This document shows positions 28,518-37,454 of a stretch of DNA of 64,000 nucleotides, piece after piece. The notes beneath the pieces were generated by a model. The model made no database searches, was not told where the DNA came from, and was given only the letters and a program-made list of their open reading frames with translations. The stretch's first letter is position 1; each line of letters starts with the position of its first letter. Made by a program: the position numbers and the translations under genes. Source of the DNA: Oceaniovalibus sp. ACAM 378 (lineage in GTDB: Bacteria; Pseudomonadota; Alphaproteobacteria; Rhodobacterales; Rhodobacteraceae); assembly GCF_008085915.1 (NCBI RefSeq), contig NZ_VSJK01000003.1, positions 310,001 through 374,000 of the forward strand, given 5' to 3'.

Positions 28518-29023
28518 CCAACCCCGGCTCTGGCCCTCGCCCGTTTGTCCAATGGCCGGACCGGCGGCTGCGCAGCGTGGCCGCACCGGTGGAGGCCGTG
28601 AACGATGAGATCCGCGCACTGTGGGATGAGATGATCGAGGCGATGGACGCCATGCCCGGTGTCGGACTGGCCGCGCCGCAGCTTGGGGTGATGCTGCGCC
28701 TTGCCGTGATTGATGCGTCCGATGCGCGCGGGCAGGCCGTGTGTATGGCCAATCCCGAAGTGCTGCACGCCAGCGTCACCCTGCGCGAACACGAAGAAGC
28801 ATCGCCCAATCTCCCCGGAGCCTCTGCCGTCATCGCGCGACCAAGGGCGGTGACCCTGCGCTTTGTGAACCGTGATGGCGAATCCGAGGAACGCGATTTT
28901 GTCGGACTTTGGGCGACCAGTGCGCAGCATCAGATCGATCATTTGAACGGCCGGATGTATTTCGACCGGCTCGGACGGATCAAGCGGGACATGCTGCTGA
29001 AGCGGGCGTTGAAACGCCGCTGA
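28514..29023 (+). CDS. Peptide deformylase-like protein lacking two catalytic residues (probable pseudoenzyme)
   Basis: 169 residues clearly homologous to the two preceding deformylases along the whole length: motif 1 GVGLAAPQLG (49-58) is kept. In motif 2 the EGCLS pentapeptide reads EASPN, so the cysteine metal ligand is Ser97. In motif 3 HExxH reads HQIDH, so the catalytic glutamate is Gln140 while both histidines (139, 143) remain. The enzyme should not work as a normal deformylase. The frame is undisturbed and coupled to the upstream gene, which argues for a retained non-catalytic role rather than decay. Confidence 0.9.
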   Translation: MTNPGSGPRPFVQWPDRRLRSVAAPVEAVNDEIRALWDEMIEAMDAMPGVGLAAPQLGVMLRLAVIDASDARGQAVCMANPEVLHASVTLREHEEASPNLPGASAVIARPRAVTLRFVNRDGESEERDFVGLWATSAQHQIDHLNGRMYFDRLGRIKRDMLLKRALKRR

Positions 29024-29031
29024 GGGGGGTA

Positions 29032-29052
29032 CAGAATTTCGTGGAAATTCTG
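29032..29052. terminator. Perfect 9-bp hairpin between def-like gene and fmt
   Basis: CAGAATTTC and GAAATTCTG flank a 3-base loop (GTG). It starts 8 bases after the stop of the deformylase-like gene. It is followed by GAGTATTTTTACAAAGAAG (29064 onward) containing a T5 run, so it could attenuate or process the def-fmt transcript. Confidence 0.5.
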
Positions 29053-29063
29053 GCCTTCGGCGA

Positions 29064-29086
29064 GAGTATTTTTACAAAGAAGAAAC
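29064..29086 (+). repeat. Copy A of a GAGTATTTTT...AAAGAAGAAAC intergenic element
   Basis: A 23-base purine-rich element that matches copy B at 57906-57928 in 20 of 23 positions and resembles copy C on the minus strand at 57947-57970. Here it lies just before the fmt ribosome site (GGGGAGC). Confidence 0.6.
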
Positions 29087-29098
29087 GGGGAGCTGCAC

Positions 29099-30007
29099 AT
29101 GCGGATCGTTTTCATGGGAACGCCGACGTTTTCGGTACCGGTGCTCGACGCGTTGGTTGCTGCGGGGCATGAGGTGGCTTGTGTGTACACCCAGCCGCCG
29201 CGCCCTGCGGGACGTGGCAAGAAGGACCGGCCCGGCCCTGTGCATGCCCGCGCCGAGGCGTTGGGGCTGCCGGTGCGCCATCCGATCTCGCTGAAAGGTG
29301 ATGCAGAGCGGGCGGCATTCGCAGCGCTGGGGGCCGATATTGCCGTCGTCGTCGCCTATGGGTTGATCCTGCCGCAGGCGGTTCTAGATGCGCCGGTGCG
29401 GGGCTGTCTAAATATTCATGCGTCGCTTTTGCCCCGTTGGCGTGGTGCGGCGCCGATTCACCGCGCAATCATCGAGGGAGACGCCGAAACCGGGGTTTGC
29501 ATCATGGGGATGGAGGCAGGTCTGGACACCGGACCAGTGCTGCTGTGTGAAAAGACGCCGATTGGTGCTGTCGAGACGACCGGTGATCTGCATGACCGTC
29601 TGTCCGGGATGGGTGCGCGTTTGATCGTCGATGCGCTGGAGCGGCTGGACGATCTGCGCCCAGTGCCCCAGCCGGAGGCAGGCGTGAGTTATGCGGCAAA
29701 GATCGACAAGGCGGAAGCACGGGTCGACTGGACACTTTCGGCGGTTGCTGTGGATCGGCAGATTCGCGGCCTGTCGCCCTTTCCGGGTGCCTGGTGCGAG
29801 GTGGCCGGCGAAAGGGTGAAGCTATTGCGTTCACAGGTTGTGATGGGCTCTGAGGCGCGGTCGGTTCCCGGGCAGGTTCTGGAGGGGTTCACGATTGCCT
29901 GCGGAACGGGTGCGGTGCGAATTGATCAGGCCCAGCGGTCGGGCCGACAACCGATGGCGGCGGAAGATGTGCTGCGCGGACTGAGGTTGCCAGCCAAGCT
30001 GGACTGA
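29099..30007 (+). CDS. fmt: Methionyl-tRNA formyltransferase
   Basis: Formylates initiator Met-tRNA with 10-formyl-tetrahydrofolate. The 302-residue protein begins [16 protein letters not shown], has the signature [12 protein letters not shown] with the catalytic NIHAS segment before it near residues 104-120, and a C-terminal tRNA-binding domain ([14 protein letters not shown]). GGGGAGCTGCAC precedes the ATG. It works as the counterpart of the def genes directly upstream and converges on rnhA. Confidence 0.96.
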   Translation: MRIVFMGTPTFSVPVLDALVAAGHEVACVYTQPPRPAGRGKKDRPGPVHARAEALGLPVRHPISLKGDAERAAFAALGADIAVVVAYGLILPQAVLDAPVRGCLNIHASLLPRWRGAAPIHRAIIEGDAETGVCIMGMEAGLDTGPVLLCEKTPIGAVETTGDLHDRLSGMGARLIVDALERLDDLRPVPQPEAGVSYAAKIDKAEARVDWTLSAVAVDRQIRGLSPFPGAWCEVAGERVKLLRSQVVMGSEARSVPGQVLEGFTIACGTGAVRIDQAQRSGRQPMAAEDVLRGLRLPAKLD

Positions 30008-30042
30008 CGCGTGCAGTAAGCTGTGTGGGGGAGCCGCGCTCG

Positions 30043-30070
30043 ATCACACAGGCGAAATCACACAGGCAAA
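30043..30070. repeat. Tandem 14-bp repeat just downstream of rnhA
   Basis: ATCACACAGGC(G/A)AA occurs twice without spacer (30043-30056 and 30057-30070), with one mismatch. It starts 9 bases beyond the rnhA stop codon in the 71-base convergent gap with fmt. Confidence 0.8.
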
Positions 30071-30078
30071 CCTCGGGT

Positions 30079-30537
30079 TCAGGCCTTTGCCTTGAACGGT
30101 GCCATTCCGGCGCGCGCGAGTTCGTCGGCCTTTTCGTTTTCGGGGTGCCCGGCATGGCCCTTGACCCATTCCCAGGACACTTGATGGCGCTGTTGTGCTT
30201 CATCAAGGCGACGCCACAAATCCTCGTTCTTGACCGGTTTCTTCTGCGACGTGCGCCAGCCATTGCGTTTCCAGCCGTGGATCCAGGTGGTGACGCCATT
30301 CTTGACATAGGCGCTGTCGGTGATGACGGTGATTTCCGAGGGGCGCGACAGGGATTCAAGCGCATTTATTGCACCCAGCAATTCCATGCGGTTGTTTGTC
30401 GTATCCCGTTCGCCGCCGCTCAGCTCTCGTTGCTTGAGGACAGAGCCGCCGTCGCGGGCGATCAGCAACGCGCCCCAGCCACCGGGGCCGGGATTGCCGC
30501 TGCACGCGCCGTCAGTGTACGCGGTGATATGGGGCAT
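30079..30537 (-). CDS. rnhA: Ribonuclease HI
   Basis: Degrades the RNA strand of RNA:DNA hybrids. The 152-residue protein has the catalytic acidic set: D9 in [11 protein letters not shown], Glu in NNRMELLGA, Asp in [10 protein letters not shown], and the late Asp in NEKADELA, plus the basic handle [16 protein letters not shown]. Length is standard for the E. coli type. It is the first gene of a minus-strand stretch and converges on fmt. Confidence 0.96.
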   Translation of the reverse strand: MPHITAYTDGACSGNPGPGGWGALLIARDGGSVLKQRELSGGERDTTNNRMELLGAINALESLSRPSEITVITDSAYVKNGVTTWIHGWKRNGWRTSQKKPVKNEDLWRRLDEAQQRHQVSWEWVKGHAGHPENEKADELARAGMAPFKAKA

Positions 30538-30661
30538 CGGGCCTCGCAGAAATTGATGTCAAGGTGTGGCGCGGGAGGGTGACCCGGCGGTGTTGTGCCC
30601 GACCTAGCCGATCATCGCTGCGGGGGCCAGAGGGGCGTGGTAATTCCCCAAGGATCGTTTG

Positions 30662-31741
30662 TTACGCCGGTGGCGTTACAGGGGCGGCTTTGACGGATTC
30701 GCCGCCAAGGAATGCGCCAATGGTGTTCAGCCGTTCGACATTGTCACAGATCACCTTGAACACGACCAGCAGCGGCACTGCCACCAGCGCCCCGGGAATG
30801 CCCCAGAGCCAGCCCCACAGCACAACCGCCAGAAACACCGCGACGCCGTTCATCTCAAGCCGCCGACCGACCAGCCAAGGGGTGAGGAACTGTCCTTCGA
30901 TTGCCGTCAGAAACACGTAACCCGCAGGAAGCAGCAGCGCGTATCCGATATTGTCGAAGGCTACGATGGCATAGGCCCCGACCATCGCCGCACCGACCAG
31001 TCCGCCCAAATAGGGCAGGAAGTTGAGAGTGAAGGCGAGGACCCCCCAGATATAGGGATAGTCCAACCCCATCGCCATCAGGAACGCTCCGACGGCCAGC
31101 CCGAGACAGAAATTGATCAGCGTGATGGTCAGCAGATACCGCGATACGTTGCGCTCGATGTCATAGACTGTGGTCAGGGCGCGTTTTTTTTCGCTCATCC
31201 GGGGCAGGGCCTGAATCAGTTTGATCAGGAACATTTCTCCCGAGGCGAGCAGGAAGGTGGCCAGAACCATCGATACGCCCATGGTGGCACCGATCCGCCC
31301 CAGTGTGCTCATCGCATTGTTCAACAACGACGGTTGTTTCAGGACAACCTCGCGGGTTGCATCCTCGCCCATACGGGCCATGGATTCGACCTCTTCCGTA
31401 GCGTCCTTGACGTCCTTTACCGATGACATCAGCCTTGCCAGCTTGACCTTCAGGTCGATTTGAAGCTGCGCGCTGTCGGCCATCAGGGTGTTGACCGCCC
31501 CCGCCGACAAACCCGCCGCTCCAACCAGCACAAGGGTCAGCGTCAGGGTCAACAGCACGGCAGCCAACGGTGCTGGGCATCCCGCGCGCTGCATCCCGCG
31601 CGCCAGGGGGCGCAGGGTCAGCGCCAAAAGCAGTCCGCCGACGACCGGCAGCAACAGATCGCGCGCCAAAAAGGCCGATGCGAAAAGGGCGAGGATGACA
31701 AGCGTGGTCACGCCGCGTCGGATGGATCTAATGTCGCTCAC
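30662..31741 (-). CDS. AI-2E family (PerM/TqsA-like) permease
   Basis: 359 residues from a GTG at 31741. The protein has the expected 7-8 transmembrane helices, with paired hydrophobic segments near the N-terminus, a soluble insertion of roughly 80 residues with SSVKDVKDATEEVESMAR-type helix, and the C-terminal cluster including FLPYLGGLVGA and LTAIEGQFLTPWLVG, typical of this family. Members include putative autoinducer exporters and sodium/proton antiporters, so the cargo is unknown. A longer reading from 31816 adds a cysteine/proline-rich leader with no family resemblance. The ribosome site is weak. Confidence 0.85.
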   Translation of the reverse strand: MSDIRSIRRGVTTLVILALFASAFLARDLLLPVVGGLLLALTLRPLARGMQRAGCPAPLAAVLLTLTLTLVLVGAAGLSAGAVNTLMADSAQLQIDLKVKLARLMSSVKDVKDATEEVESMARMGEDATREVVLKQPSLLNNAMSTLGRIGATMGVSMVLATFLLASGEMFLIKLIQALPRMSEKKRALTTVYDIERNVSRYLLTITLINFCLGLAVGAFLMAMGLDYPYIWGVLAFTLNFLPYLGGLVGAAMVGAYAIVAFDNIGYALLLPAGYVFLTAIEGQFLTPWLVGRRLEMNGVAVFLAVVLWGWLWGIPGALVAVPLLVVFKVICDNVERLNTIGAFLGGESVKAAPVTPPA

Positions 31742-32398
31742 ATGGCACCAGCAGGGTTCAGGGTGAAAACCCGGCACGGGGGGCTTGGCGGTTCGAGCCG
31801 GACAGATTGACGTCACAGACCAGTGAATGGCCGGATGTCAGAGCAACACCGCAGCGGGAATGCGGTTCCTTCTCGGGTGAAAAAATCCGGATCGAGACTG
31901 GCGGATCACAATAATTTTGGTGCTTCAGGCTGCATTGCTTTCGCTTCGAATGACGGTCAGTGACAGGCCGCCGATCACGACGATGGTCAGCATCACGCGC
32001 TCCACCAAGGCGGCGTCAGCCCCCGCCGCCAGAACAGCGCGTCCAGCGCCAGCAGCGAAACGCTGCCGAGCCTCCACTGTGCGCGGTCTTGCCATTGGTG
32101 CCACAGGGGCGCAATGCGCGGGCACCCTCGGTCGTGACCGTTGCCAGATTAGTGATCAGCGGGCGCTCCAACCGATCTTTGGGGATCGACATGGCGTGTC
32201 ATGGCGGATCTCGCACCACGACGGGCGACGGTTCCCGTCCGCCGACGGTTGCGCTGAGCCACTACGGCATTCTTGTACCAGCTTGGCCGTCATTGGTGAG
32301 CCAGCGCGATCTATAGGAAGGCGAGACGGGGCATCCCAAAGCCAATCCGTTTCACGGGACACTGTCGATCCTAGCCCGATCAACTGAACGCAACCGTG
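31742..32398. other. Gene-poor 0.65 kb interval between the permease and ispH
   Basis: No intact conserved gene is visible. The only protein-like signal is a frameshifted membrane-protein remnant at 31925-32112 on the minus strand (listed separately). The remainder (32113-32398) shows no motif, tRNA or strong hairpin that I can support. Confidence 0.55.
31925..32112 (-). pseudogene. Possible frameshifted remnant of a small membrane protein (DUF3429-like C-terminus)
   Basis: On the minus strand one frame reads LALDALFWRRGLTPPWW and then stops; the other frame continues as RVMLTIVVIGGLSLTVI and stops at 31925. Joined at about 31997-32010 they give a Trp-rich amphipathic segment followed by a membrane helix, resembling the C-terminal end of DUF3429-type proteins. 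The N-terminal part of such a protein is not recognisable upstream. This could be chance; a TauE-like tail is the other reading I considered. Confidence 0.3.
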
Positions 32399-33349
32399 TC
32401 AGACGGATTCGCGCAGCACTTTCGGCACCTTGAATTCCACGTTTTCGACGGCGGTTTCCACCTGTTCAACTGTCAGGTCAAAGCGGGCGCCGAAGGCTTC
32501 GATCACTTCGTTTACCAGCAATTCGGGCGCGCTGGCCCCGGCTGTGATGCCGATGCTGGTGATCCCGTCCAGCGCCCGCCAGTCGATGTCGATCGCCCGC
32601 TGCACCAGTTGGGAGTAGGCGCAACCGGCGCTGCGCCCGACTTCGACCAGCCGTTTGGAATTGCTTGAGTTCGGCGCGCCGATCACCAGTATTGCATCGC
32701 ATTTCGGTGCCATTGCCTTGACCGCGTGTTGCCGGTTGGTGGTGGCGTAACAGATGTCTTCCTTGTGCGGGCCGACGATGGCGGGAAACCGCGCCTGCAA
32801 CGCCGCGACGATTCCGGCAGTGTCATCAACCGAAAGTGTGGTCTGGGTGATATAGGCAAGCTGTTGGGGGTCGCGGGGCGTCAGATGCGCCACGTCGTCG
32901 GCGGTTTCCACCAACAACACCTCGCCGGGGGGCAATTGGCCCATGGTGCCCAGTGTTTCGGGGTGTCCGGCATGGCCGATCATCACCATCTGCAACCCGT
33001 TTGCATGGTGGCGTGCGGCTTCGATGTGAACCTTTGAGACGAGCGGGCAGGTGGCATCGACGTACAGCATCTGCCGCGCTTCGGCGGCGGCGGGTACGGA
33101 TTTTGGCACGCCATGGGCGGAAAAGATCACCGGGCGGTCCGACGGGCATTCCTCCAGCTCCTCGACGAAGACGGCACCTTTTTCGCGCAGGCTGTCGACG
33201 ACAAAACGGTTGTGCACGATCTCGTGGCGCACAAAGACTGGCGCGCCCCATTTCTCCAACGCCAGTTCGACAATCCGGATCGCCCGGTCAACGCCAGCGC
33301 AAAACCCGCGCGGGGCGGCAAGATACAAGGTGAGCGGCGGTTTGGGCAT
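32399..33349 (-). CDS. ispH: 4-hydroxy-3-methylbut-2-enyl diphosphate reductase
   Basis: Last step of the MEP isoprenoid pathway, giving IPP and DMAPP. The 316-residue protein has the [4Fe-4S] cysteines: C17 in [12 protein letters not shown], one in [12 protein letters not shown], and the third in [12 protein letters not shown], plus the conserved HPE context in [10 protein letters not shown] and the SNSKRLVEV motif. The ATG at 33349 is chosen because the upstream extension lacks homology. Cytoplasmic. Confidence 0.95.
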   Translation of the reverse strand: MPKPPLTLYLAAPRGFCAGVDRAIRIVELALEKWGAPVFVRHEIVHNRFVVDSLREKGAVFVEELEECPSDRPVIFSAHGVPKSVPAAAEARQMLYVDATCPLVSKVHIEAARHHANGLQMVMIGHAGHPETLGTMGQLPPGEVLLVETADDVAHLTPRDPQQLAYITQTTLSVDDTAGIVAALQARFPAIVGPHKEDICYATTNRQHAVKAMAPKCDAILVIGAPNSSNSKRLVEVGRSAGCAYSQLVQRAIDIDWRALDGITSIGITAGASAPELLVNEVIEAFGARFDLTVEQVETAVENVEFKVPKVLRESV

Positions 33350-33528
33350 TGCGGCGGTCCTCGGCAGAGTTCGGATCCCACAGGCAGGCGGGTGCACGCC
33401 ACAGATAGGGATGGGCGCACGGGGCGTCCAGCCCCGGGCGGAGTGTGACGTGCTCGTCCCTCAAAGGCGGGGGCGGTCTGGACGAGGCTGCACTGTTCCA
33501 TTTGCAGCCCGATCCGTACCGGAGCAGG

Positions 33529-34107
33529 TTATTGTCCAGCAATCTCGCGCAGGTTATTTTCTTCGTCGCGAGGATTTTCCCGTGGCGGGCGACCGATCAC
33601 TTCTTTCAGCTCGTCCAGTTCGATGAAATTATCGGCCTGGCGGCGGAGCTCGTCAGAGATCATCGGCGGTTGGCTGCGAATCGTCGAAACCACGGACACC
33701 CGCACACCCGATCGTTGCAGTGATTCAACCAATGGCCGAAAATCGCCGTCGCCCGAAAACAGGACGATGTGATCAACCCGCGGCGCCAGCTCCATCGCAT
33801 CGACACAAAGTTCGATATCCATGTTGCCCTTGACCTTACGGCGACCCTGACTGTCGGTATATTCCTTGGCCGGTTTCGTGACCATGGTATACCCGTTATA
33901 GTGCAACCAGTCGACCAAAGGCCGGATCGGCGAATAGTCGTCATTTTCAAGCAGCGCGGTATAATAGAAAGCGCGCAGTAATTTACCGCGGCGCATGAAC
34001 TCTTGCCGCAGCAATTTGTAATCGATGTCAAACCCAAGCGACTTGGCAGCCGCGTAAAGGTTTGAACCATCGATGAACAGCGCGAGCCGTTCGTCTCGAT
34101 AGAACAT
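33529..34107 (-). CDS. NYN-domain (LabA/DUF88) putative nuclease
   Basis: 192 residues forming one NYN (PIN-like) domain: ALFIDGSNLY near residue 10, GNMDIELCVDAM near 95 and VLFSGDGDFRPLVE near 115, giving the acidic residues expected for metal-dependent RNA cleavage. The C-terminus is charged (RPPRENPRDEENN). GAAAGGGC precedes the ATG at 34107; a GTG 30 bases upstream is less favoured. It is divergent from folK. Targets are unknown. Confidence 0.87.
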   Translation of the reverse strand: MFYRDERLALFIDGSNLYAAAKSLGFDIDYKLLRQEFMRRGKLLRAFYYTALLENDDYSPIRPLVDWLHYNGYTMVTKPAKEYTDSQGRRKVKGNMDIELCVDAMELAPRVDHIVLFSGDGDFRPLVESLQRSGVRVSVVSTIRSQPPMISDELRRQADNFIELDELKEVIGRPPRENPRDEENNLREIAGQ

Positions 34108-34222
34108 GAAATATAGCCCTTTCAATGACCTGAACACTGGTTTCCGTGAGCGATAGTGGTAGGCGGTTGTAATTGTGATAGGCGCGTGTACAGGATTGTT
34201 AAGTATCTAGGATAAACGGATC

Positions 34223-34816
34223 GTGTTTAAAACGACATTCAGACCAAAGACCGATATAAATATTTTAATCGCATTGGGGGCGAACACACCCAATGCGGGT
34301 CACTCCCTGAGCGAAGCGCTGAACGACGCACTGTCCCAAATCGACACAACCGACTGCCGTTTGACGGGCAAAAGCAGGCTATTTAATACGCCCTGCTTTC
34401 CAGAAGGGGCCGGACCAGACTATATTAATGCAGCAGCGGCCTTTCAGACAAGCCTTTCGGCGCAAGAAGTGCTGAATCGGCTGCATTTTGTCGAAAAGGG
34501 TGCCGGACGCGAGCGGACCGTCCGTTGGGCCGAACGTACGCTGGACCTTGATCTGCTGGCCTTTGGCGACGCGGTATCCCCTGATCTGGCGACATTTCAG
34601 GCATGGCGGGAGTTGCCGCTTGCCCGCCAGAAAACCGAAGCCCCCGACCGCCTGATCCTGCCGCATCCAAGGATGCACGAACGGGCCTTTGTGCTGATTC
34701 CCCTGATGGATGTGGCGCCCGACTGGCGGCACCCGGTTTTGGGTCTGACGGTGCGGCAAATGGTGCAGGCGCTGCCCGAGGCCGATAAATCTGCAATTTG
34801 TCCGGTCGCCGGCTGA
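34223..34816 (+). CDS. folK: 2-amino-4-hydroxy-6-hydroxymethyldihydropteridine pyrophosphokinase
   Basis: Activates the pterin for dihydropteroate synthesis in the folate pathway. The 197 residues contain LIALGANTPNAGHS near the N-terminus, the signature RWAERTLDLDLLAFG near 100-114, and LILPHPRMHERAFVLIPL near 148-165. A GTG at 34223 opens the frame after GGATAAACGGATC. The segment between the last two motifs is longer than in short HPPKs. rpoZ follows 87 bases downstream. Confidence 0.92.
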   Translation: MFKTTFRPKTDINILIALGANTPNAGHSLSEALNDALSQIDTTDCRLTGKSRLFNTPCFPEGAGPDYINAAAAFQTSLSAQEVLNRLHFVEKGAGRERTVRWAERTLDLDLLAFGDAVSPDLATFQAWRELPLARQKTEAPDRLILPHPRMHERAFVLIPLMDVAPDWRHPVLGLTVRQMVQALPEADKSAICPVAG

Positions 34817-34835
34817 CTTCTCGGGGATTTTGTGG

Positions 34836-34864
34836 TTGTCAAGACTTTTCAGCAGGCATAGACA
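34836..34864 (+). promoter_or_regulatory. rpoZ: Candidate rpoZ promoter
   Basis: TTGTCA (34836-34841) and TAGACA (34859-34864) are separated by 17 bases and lie about 40 bases before the rpoZ start. Both hexamers are near the sigma-70 consensus. Confidence 0.45.
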
Positions 34865-34903
34865 GGGTGGCTCAGGCATTCCAATGACGAACTGGAGATT
34901 CCA

Positions 34904-35257
34904 ATGGCCCGCGTAACGGTCGAAGATTGCGTTGACAAGGTTCCGAACCGGTTCGAACTCGTGATGTTGGCGGCACACCGCGCTCGCGAAATCGCAGCCG
35001 GCGATGCGCCGACGGTTGATCGCGACAACGACAAGAACCCTGTCGTTTCCCTGCGCGAGATCGCAGAAGAAACCCAGAAGGCCGACGCCCTGCGCGAACG
35101 GATGATCGAAAGCCACCAGACGCAGATCGAGGTCGACGAACCCGAAGAGGATTCGATGGCGCTGTTGATGGGTGGTACACCCGACAAGCCCGCCGAAGAC
35201 GACATGAGCGAAGAGAAACTCCTGCGCGCCCTTATGGAAGCACAGGGGCAGCAATAA
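34904..35257 (+). CDS. rpoZ: RNA polymerase omega subunit
   Basis: Small subunit that helps assemble beta' into RNA polymerase and mediates ppGpp binding. The 117-residue protein begins [20 protein letters not shown] and has the [11 protein letters not shown] helix typical of omega, followed by an acidic C-terminal tail. GGAGATTCC precedes the ATG. The rel gene starts 8 bases after the stop; the rpoZ-rel pairing is widely conserved and couples polymerase with the alarmone enzyme. Confidence 0.95.
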   Translation: MARVTVEDCVDKVPNRFELVMLAAHRAREIAAGDAPTVDRDNDKNPVVSLREIAEETQKADALRERMIESHQTQIEVDEPEEDSMALLMGGTPDKPAEDDMSEEKLLRALMEAQGQQ

Positions 35258-35264
35258 CCCCGTG

Positions 35265-37433
35265 ATGGCCCGCGTTGAAAATGCGCGGGGCGCACTTGTG
35301 GCGGCGGACCAGATGACGACAGCCGAAGATCTGATCGACCTGGTTCGCGCCTATAACCCGAAATCCAATGCTAATCTGCTGAGACGCGCCTTTGTCTATG
35401 GCGCGGGGATGCACGAAGGACAGCTGCGGCATTCGGGTGACCCCTATTTCACCCATCCCGTTGCCGTTGCTGCGGTTCTGGCTGACATGCAGCTGGACGA
35501 TGCCACCATCGTGACGGCGCTTTTGCACGACACGATCGAAGATACGAAATCGACATTTGGCGATGTCGAAGCGCATTTCGGCAAGGAAATCGCCGAACTG
35601 GTTGATGGCGTCACCAAGCTGACCAATCTTCAGTTGAACAGTTCGGAAACCAAACAAGCCGAGAATTTCCGCAAGCTGTTCATGGCCATGTCGCGGGATC
35701 TGCGGGTCATTCTGGTAAAGCTGGCCGACCGGCTGCACAATATGCGCACGATCAAGTCGATGCGCCCGGACAAGCAGGCGCAGAAGGCCCGCGAAACGAT
35801 GGATATCTATGCTCCGCTGGCCGGGCGCATGGGTATGCAATGGATGCGTGACGAGCTTGAGGATCTGGGGTTTCAGGTTCTGAACCCCGAAGGGCGCACC
35901 AGCATCATCCGCCGTTTCATCACATTGCAACGGGAAACCGGCGATGTGATCCACAAGATCACCACCGACATCCGTCATGAGTTGGACAAGGCCCGCATCG
36001 AAGCCGAAGTGTTCGGCCGGGCCAAGAAACCCTATTCCATCTGGCGCAAGATGGAGGAGAAAAAGCTGTCCTTCTCGCGCCTGTCGGACATCTATGGGTT
36101 TCGGGTGATCTGCGCATCAGAGTTTGAATGCTATGTCGCGCTGGGCGCGATTCACCAGCGTTGGCGTGCGGTGCCGGGGCGGTTCAAGGATTATATCAGC
36201 CAACCGAAATCGAACGGTTACCGGTCGATCCACACCACTGTGTCCGGACGCGACGGCAAGCGGGTCGAGGTGCAGATCAGGACCCGCCAGATGCACGAGG
36301 TCGCCGAAACCGGAGTTGCCGCGCATTGGTCCTATCGCGACGGGATCCGCGTTGAAAACCCGTTTGCGGTTGATCCGGTGAAATGGATTGCCACCCTGAC
36401 CGAGCGGCTGGACCCCTCGGAAGACAACGAAGATTTTCTCGAGGCGGTCAAGCTCGAGATGTACACCGATCAGGTGTTCTGCTTCACCCCCAAGGGCGAA
36501 GTCGTGAAACTGCCGCGCGGGGCGACGCCCTTGGATTTCGCCTATGTGATCCACACAAGGATCGGCGACAGTTGCGTGGGTGCCAAGGTCGATGGAATCC
36601 GCGTGCCGCTTTGGACGCGGCTGAAAAACGGCCAGTCGGTTGATATCATCACCGCCGAGGGCCAGCGTCCGCAAGCCACATGGATCGATATTGTGGTGAC
36701 CGGCCGCGCCAAGACCGCGATCCGCCGGTCCCTGCGCGACGAGGATCGCGAACGGTTCATCAAACTGGGTCTGGAGCTGGCCCGCATCGCCTTTGATCAT
36801 GTGGGCAAGCGGATGACGGACCGGGCGCTGATCACCGCTGCACGGCGGATGGATTTGCCCAGCAGCGACGAATTGCTATCGCGGCTTGGCTCAGCAGAGA
36901 TCACCGCGCGCCTTGTGATCGAAACTCTGTATCCCGAACTGATCGCCCATCCCGGAGACGAGATCGAACCGGGGCGCGCGATCGTCGGCCTGTCGCCGAA
37001 ACAGACGTTCCAGCGCGCCCGCTGTTGCCAGCCGGTGCCGGGCGAACGGATCGTCGGCATCACCTATCGCGGGCGTGGCGTGATGATCCATGCGATCGAC
37101 TGTCCAATTCTTGGCGAGTTCGAAGAAGAGACGGAACGCTGGGTCGATCTGCAGTGGCATTCCGGGCTGCACCCGGCGGTGCACACCGTGTCCTTCGATA
37201 TGACGATCAGCAATGACGCCGGTGTCTTGGGCCGGATCTGTACGTTGATCGGCCAACAGAAGGCGAATATATCGGATCTTCACTTCCGCGACCGGAAACC
37301 GGACTTTTACCGCCTTATTGTGGATGTAGATCTGCGGGATGTGGAGCATATGCATGCGGTCCGGCAAATGCTTGAGGCCGACAGCGATGTTGCCACGATA
37401 ACGCGGCATCGGGATCCGGACCTGAAACCCTGA
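35265..37433 (+). CDS. Bifunctional (p)ppGpp synthetase/hydrolase (RelA/SpoT homologue)
   Basis: Makes and degrades the stringent-response alarmone. Domains in order over 722 residues: HD hydrolase with HDTIEDT near residue 90 (catalytic His/Asp intact), synthetase with RFKDYISQPKSNGYRSIHT near 305-325, TGS with FCFTPKGEVVKLPRGATPLDFAY near 406-428, and a C-terminal ACT domain (VLGRICTLIGQQKANISDLHF). RFKD is the charge pattern of bifunctional Rsh enzymes rather than the EXDD of RelA. A GTG three bases upstream and an ATG at 35313 are alternative starts. Confidence 0.96.
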   Translation: MARVENARGALVAADQMTTAEDLIDLVRAYNPKSNANLLRRAFVYGAGMHEGQLRHSGDPYFTHPVAVAAVLADMQLDDATIVTALLHDTIEDTKSTFGDVEAHFGKEIAELVDGVTKLTNLQLNSSETKQAENFRKLFMAMSRDLRVILVKLADRLHNMRTIKSMRPDKQAQKARETMDIYAPLAGRMGMQWMRDELEDLGFQVLNPEGRTSIIRRFITLQRETGDVIHKITTDIRHELDKARIEAEVFGRAKKPYSIWRKMEEKKLSFSRLSDIYGFRVICASEFECYVALGAIHQRWRAVPGRFKDYISQPKSNGYRSIHTTVSGRDGKRVEVQIRTRQMHEVAETGVAAHWSYRDGIRVENPFAVDPVKWIATLTERLDPSEDNEDFLEAVKLEMYTDQVFCFTPKGEVVKLPRGATPLDFAYVIHTRIGDSCVGAKVDGIRVPLWTRLKNGQSVDIITAEGQRPQATWIDIVVTGRAKTAIRRSLRDEDRERFIKLGLELARIAFDHVGKRMTDRALITAARRMDLPSSDELLSRLGSAEITARLVIETLYPELIAHPGDEIEPGRAIVGLSPKQTFQRARCCQPVPGERIVGITYRGRGVMIHAIDCPILGEFEEETERWVDLQWHSGLHPAVHTVSFDMTISNDAGVLGRICTLIGQQKANISDLHFRDRKPDFYRLIVDVDLRDVEHMHAVRQMLEADSDVATITRHRDPDLKP

Positions 37434-37454
37434 ACCAAAGGAAAGTGCGCGACT

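Noticed and set aside
32156..32383. 75-codon minus-strand frame between the permease and ispH
   Set aside because: No ribosome site, motif or membrane/signal character; composition suggests chance.
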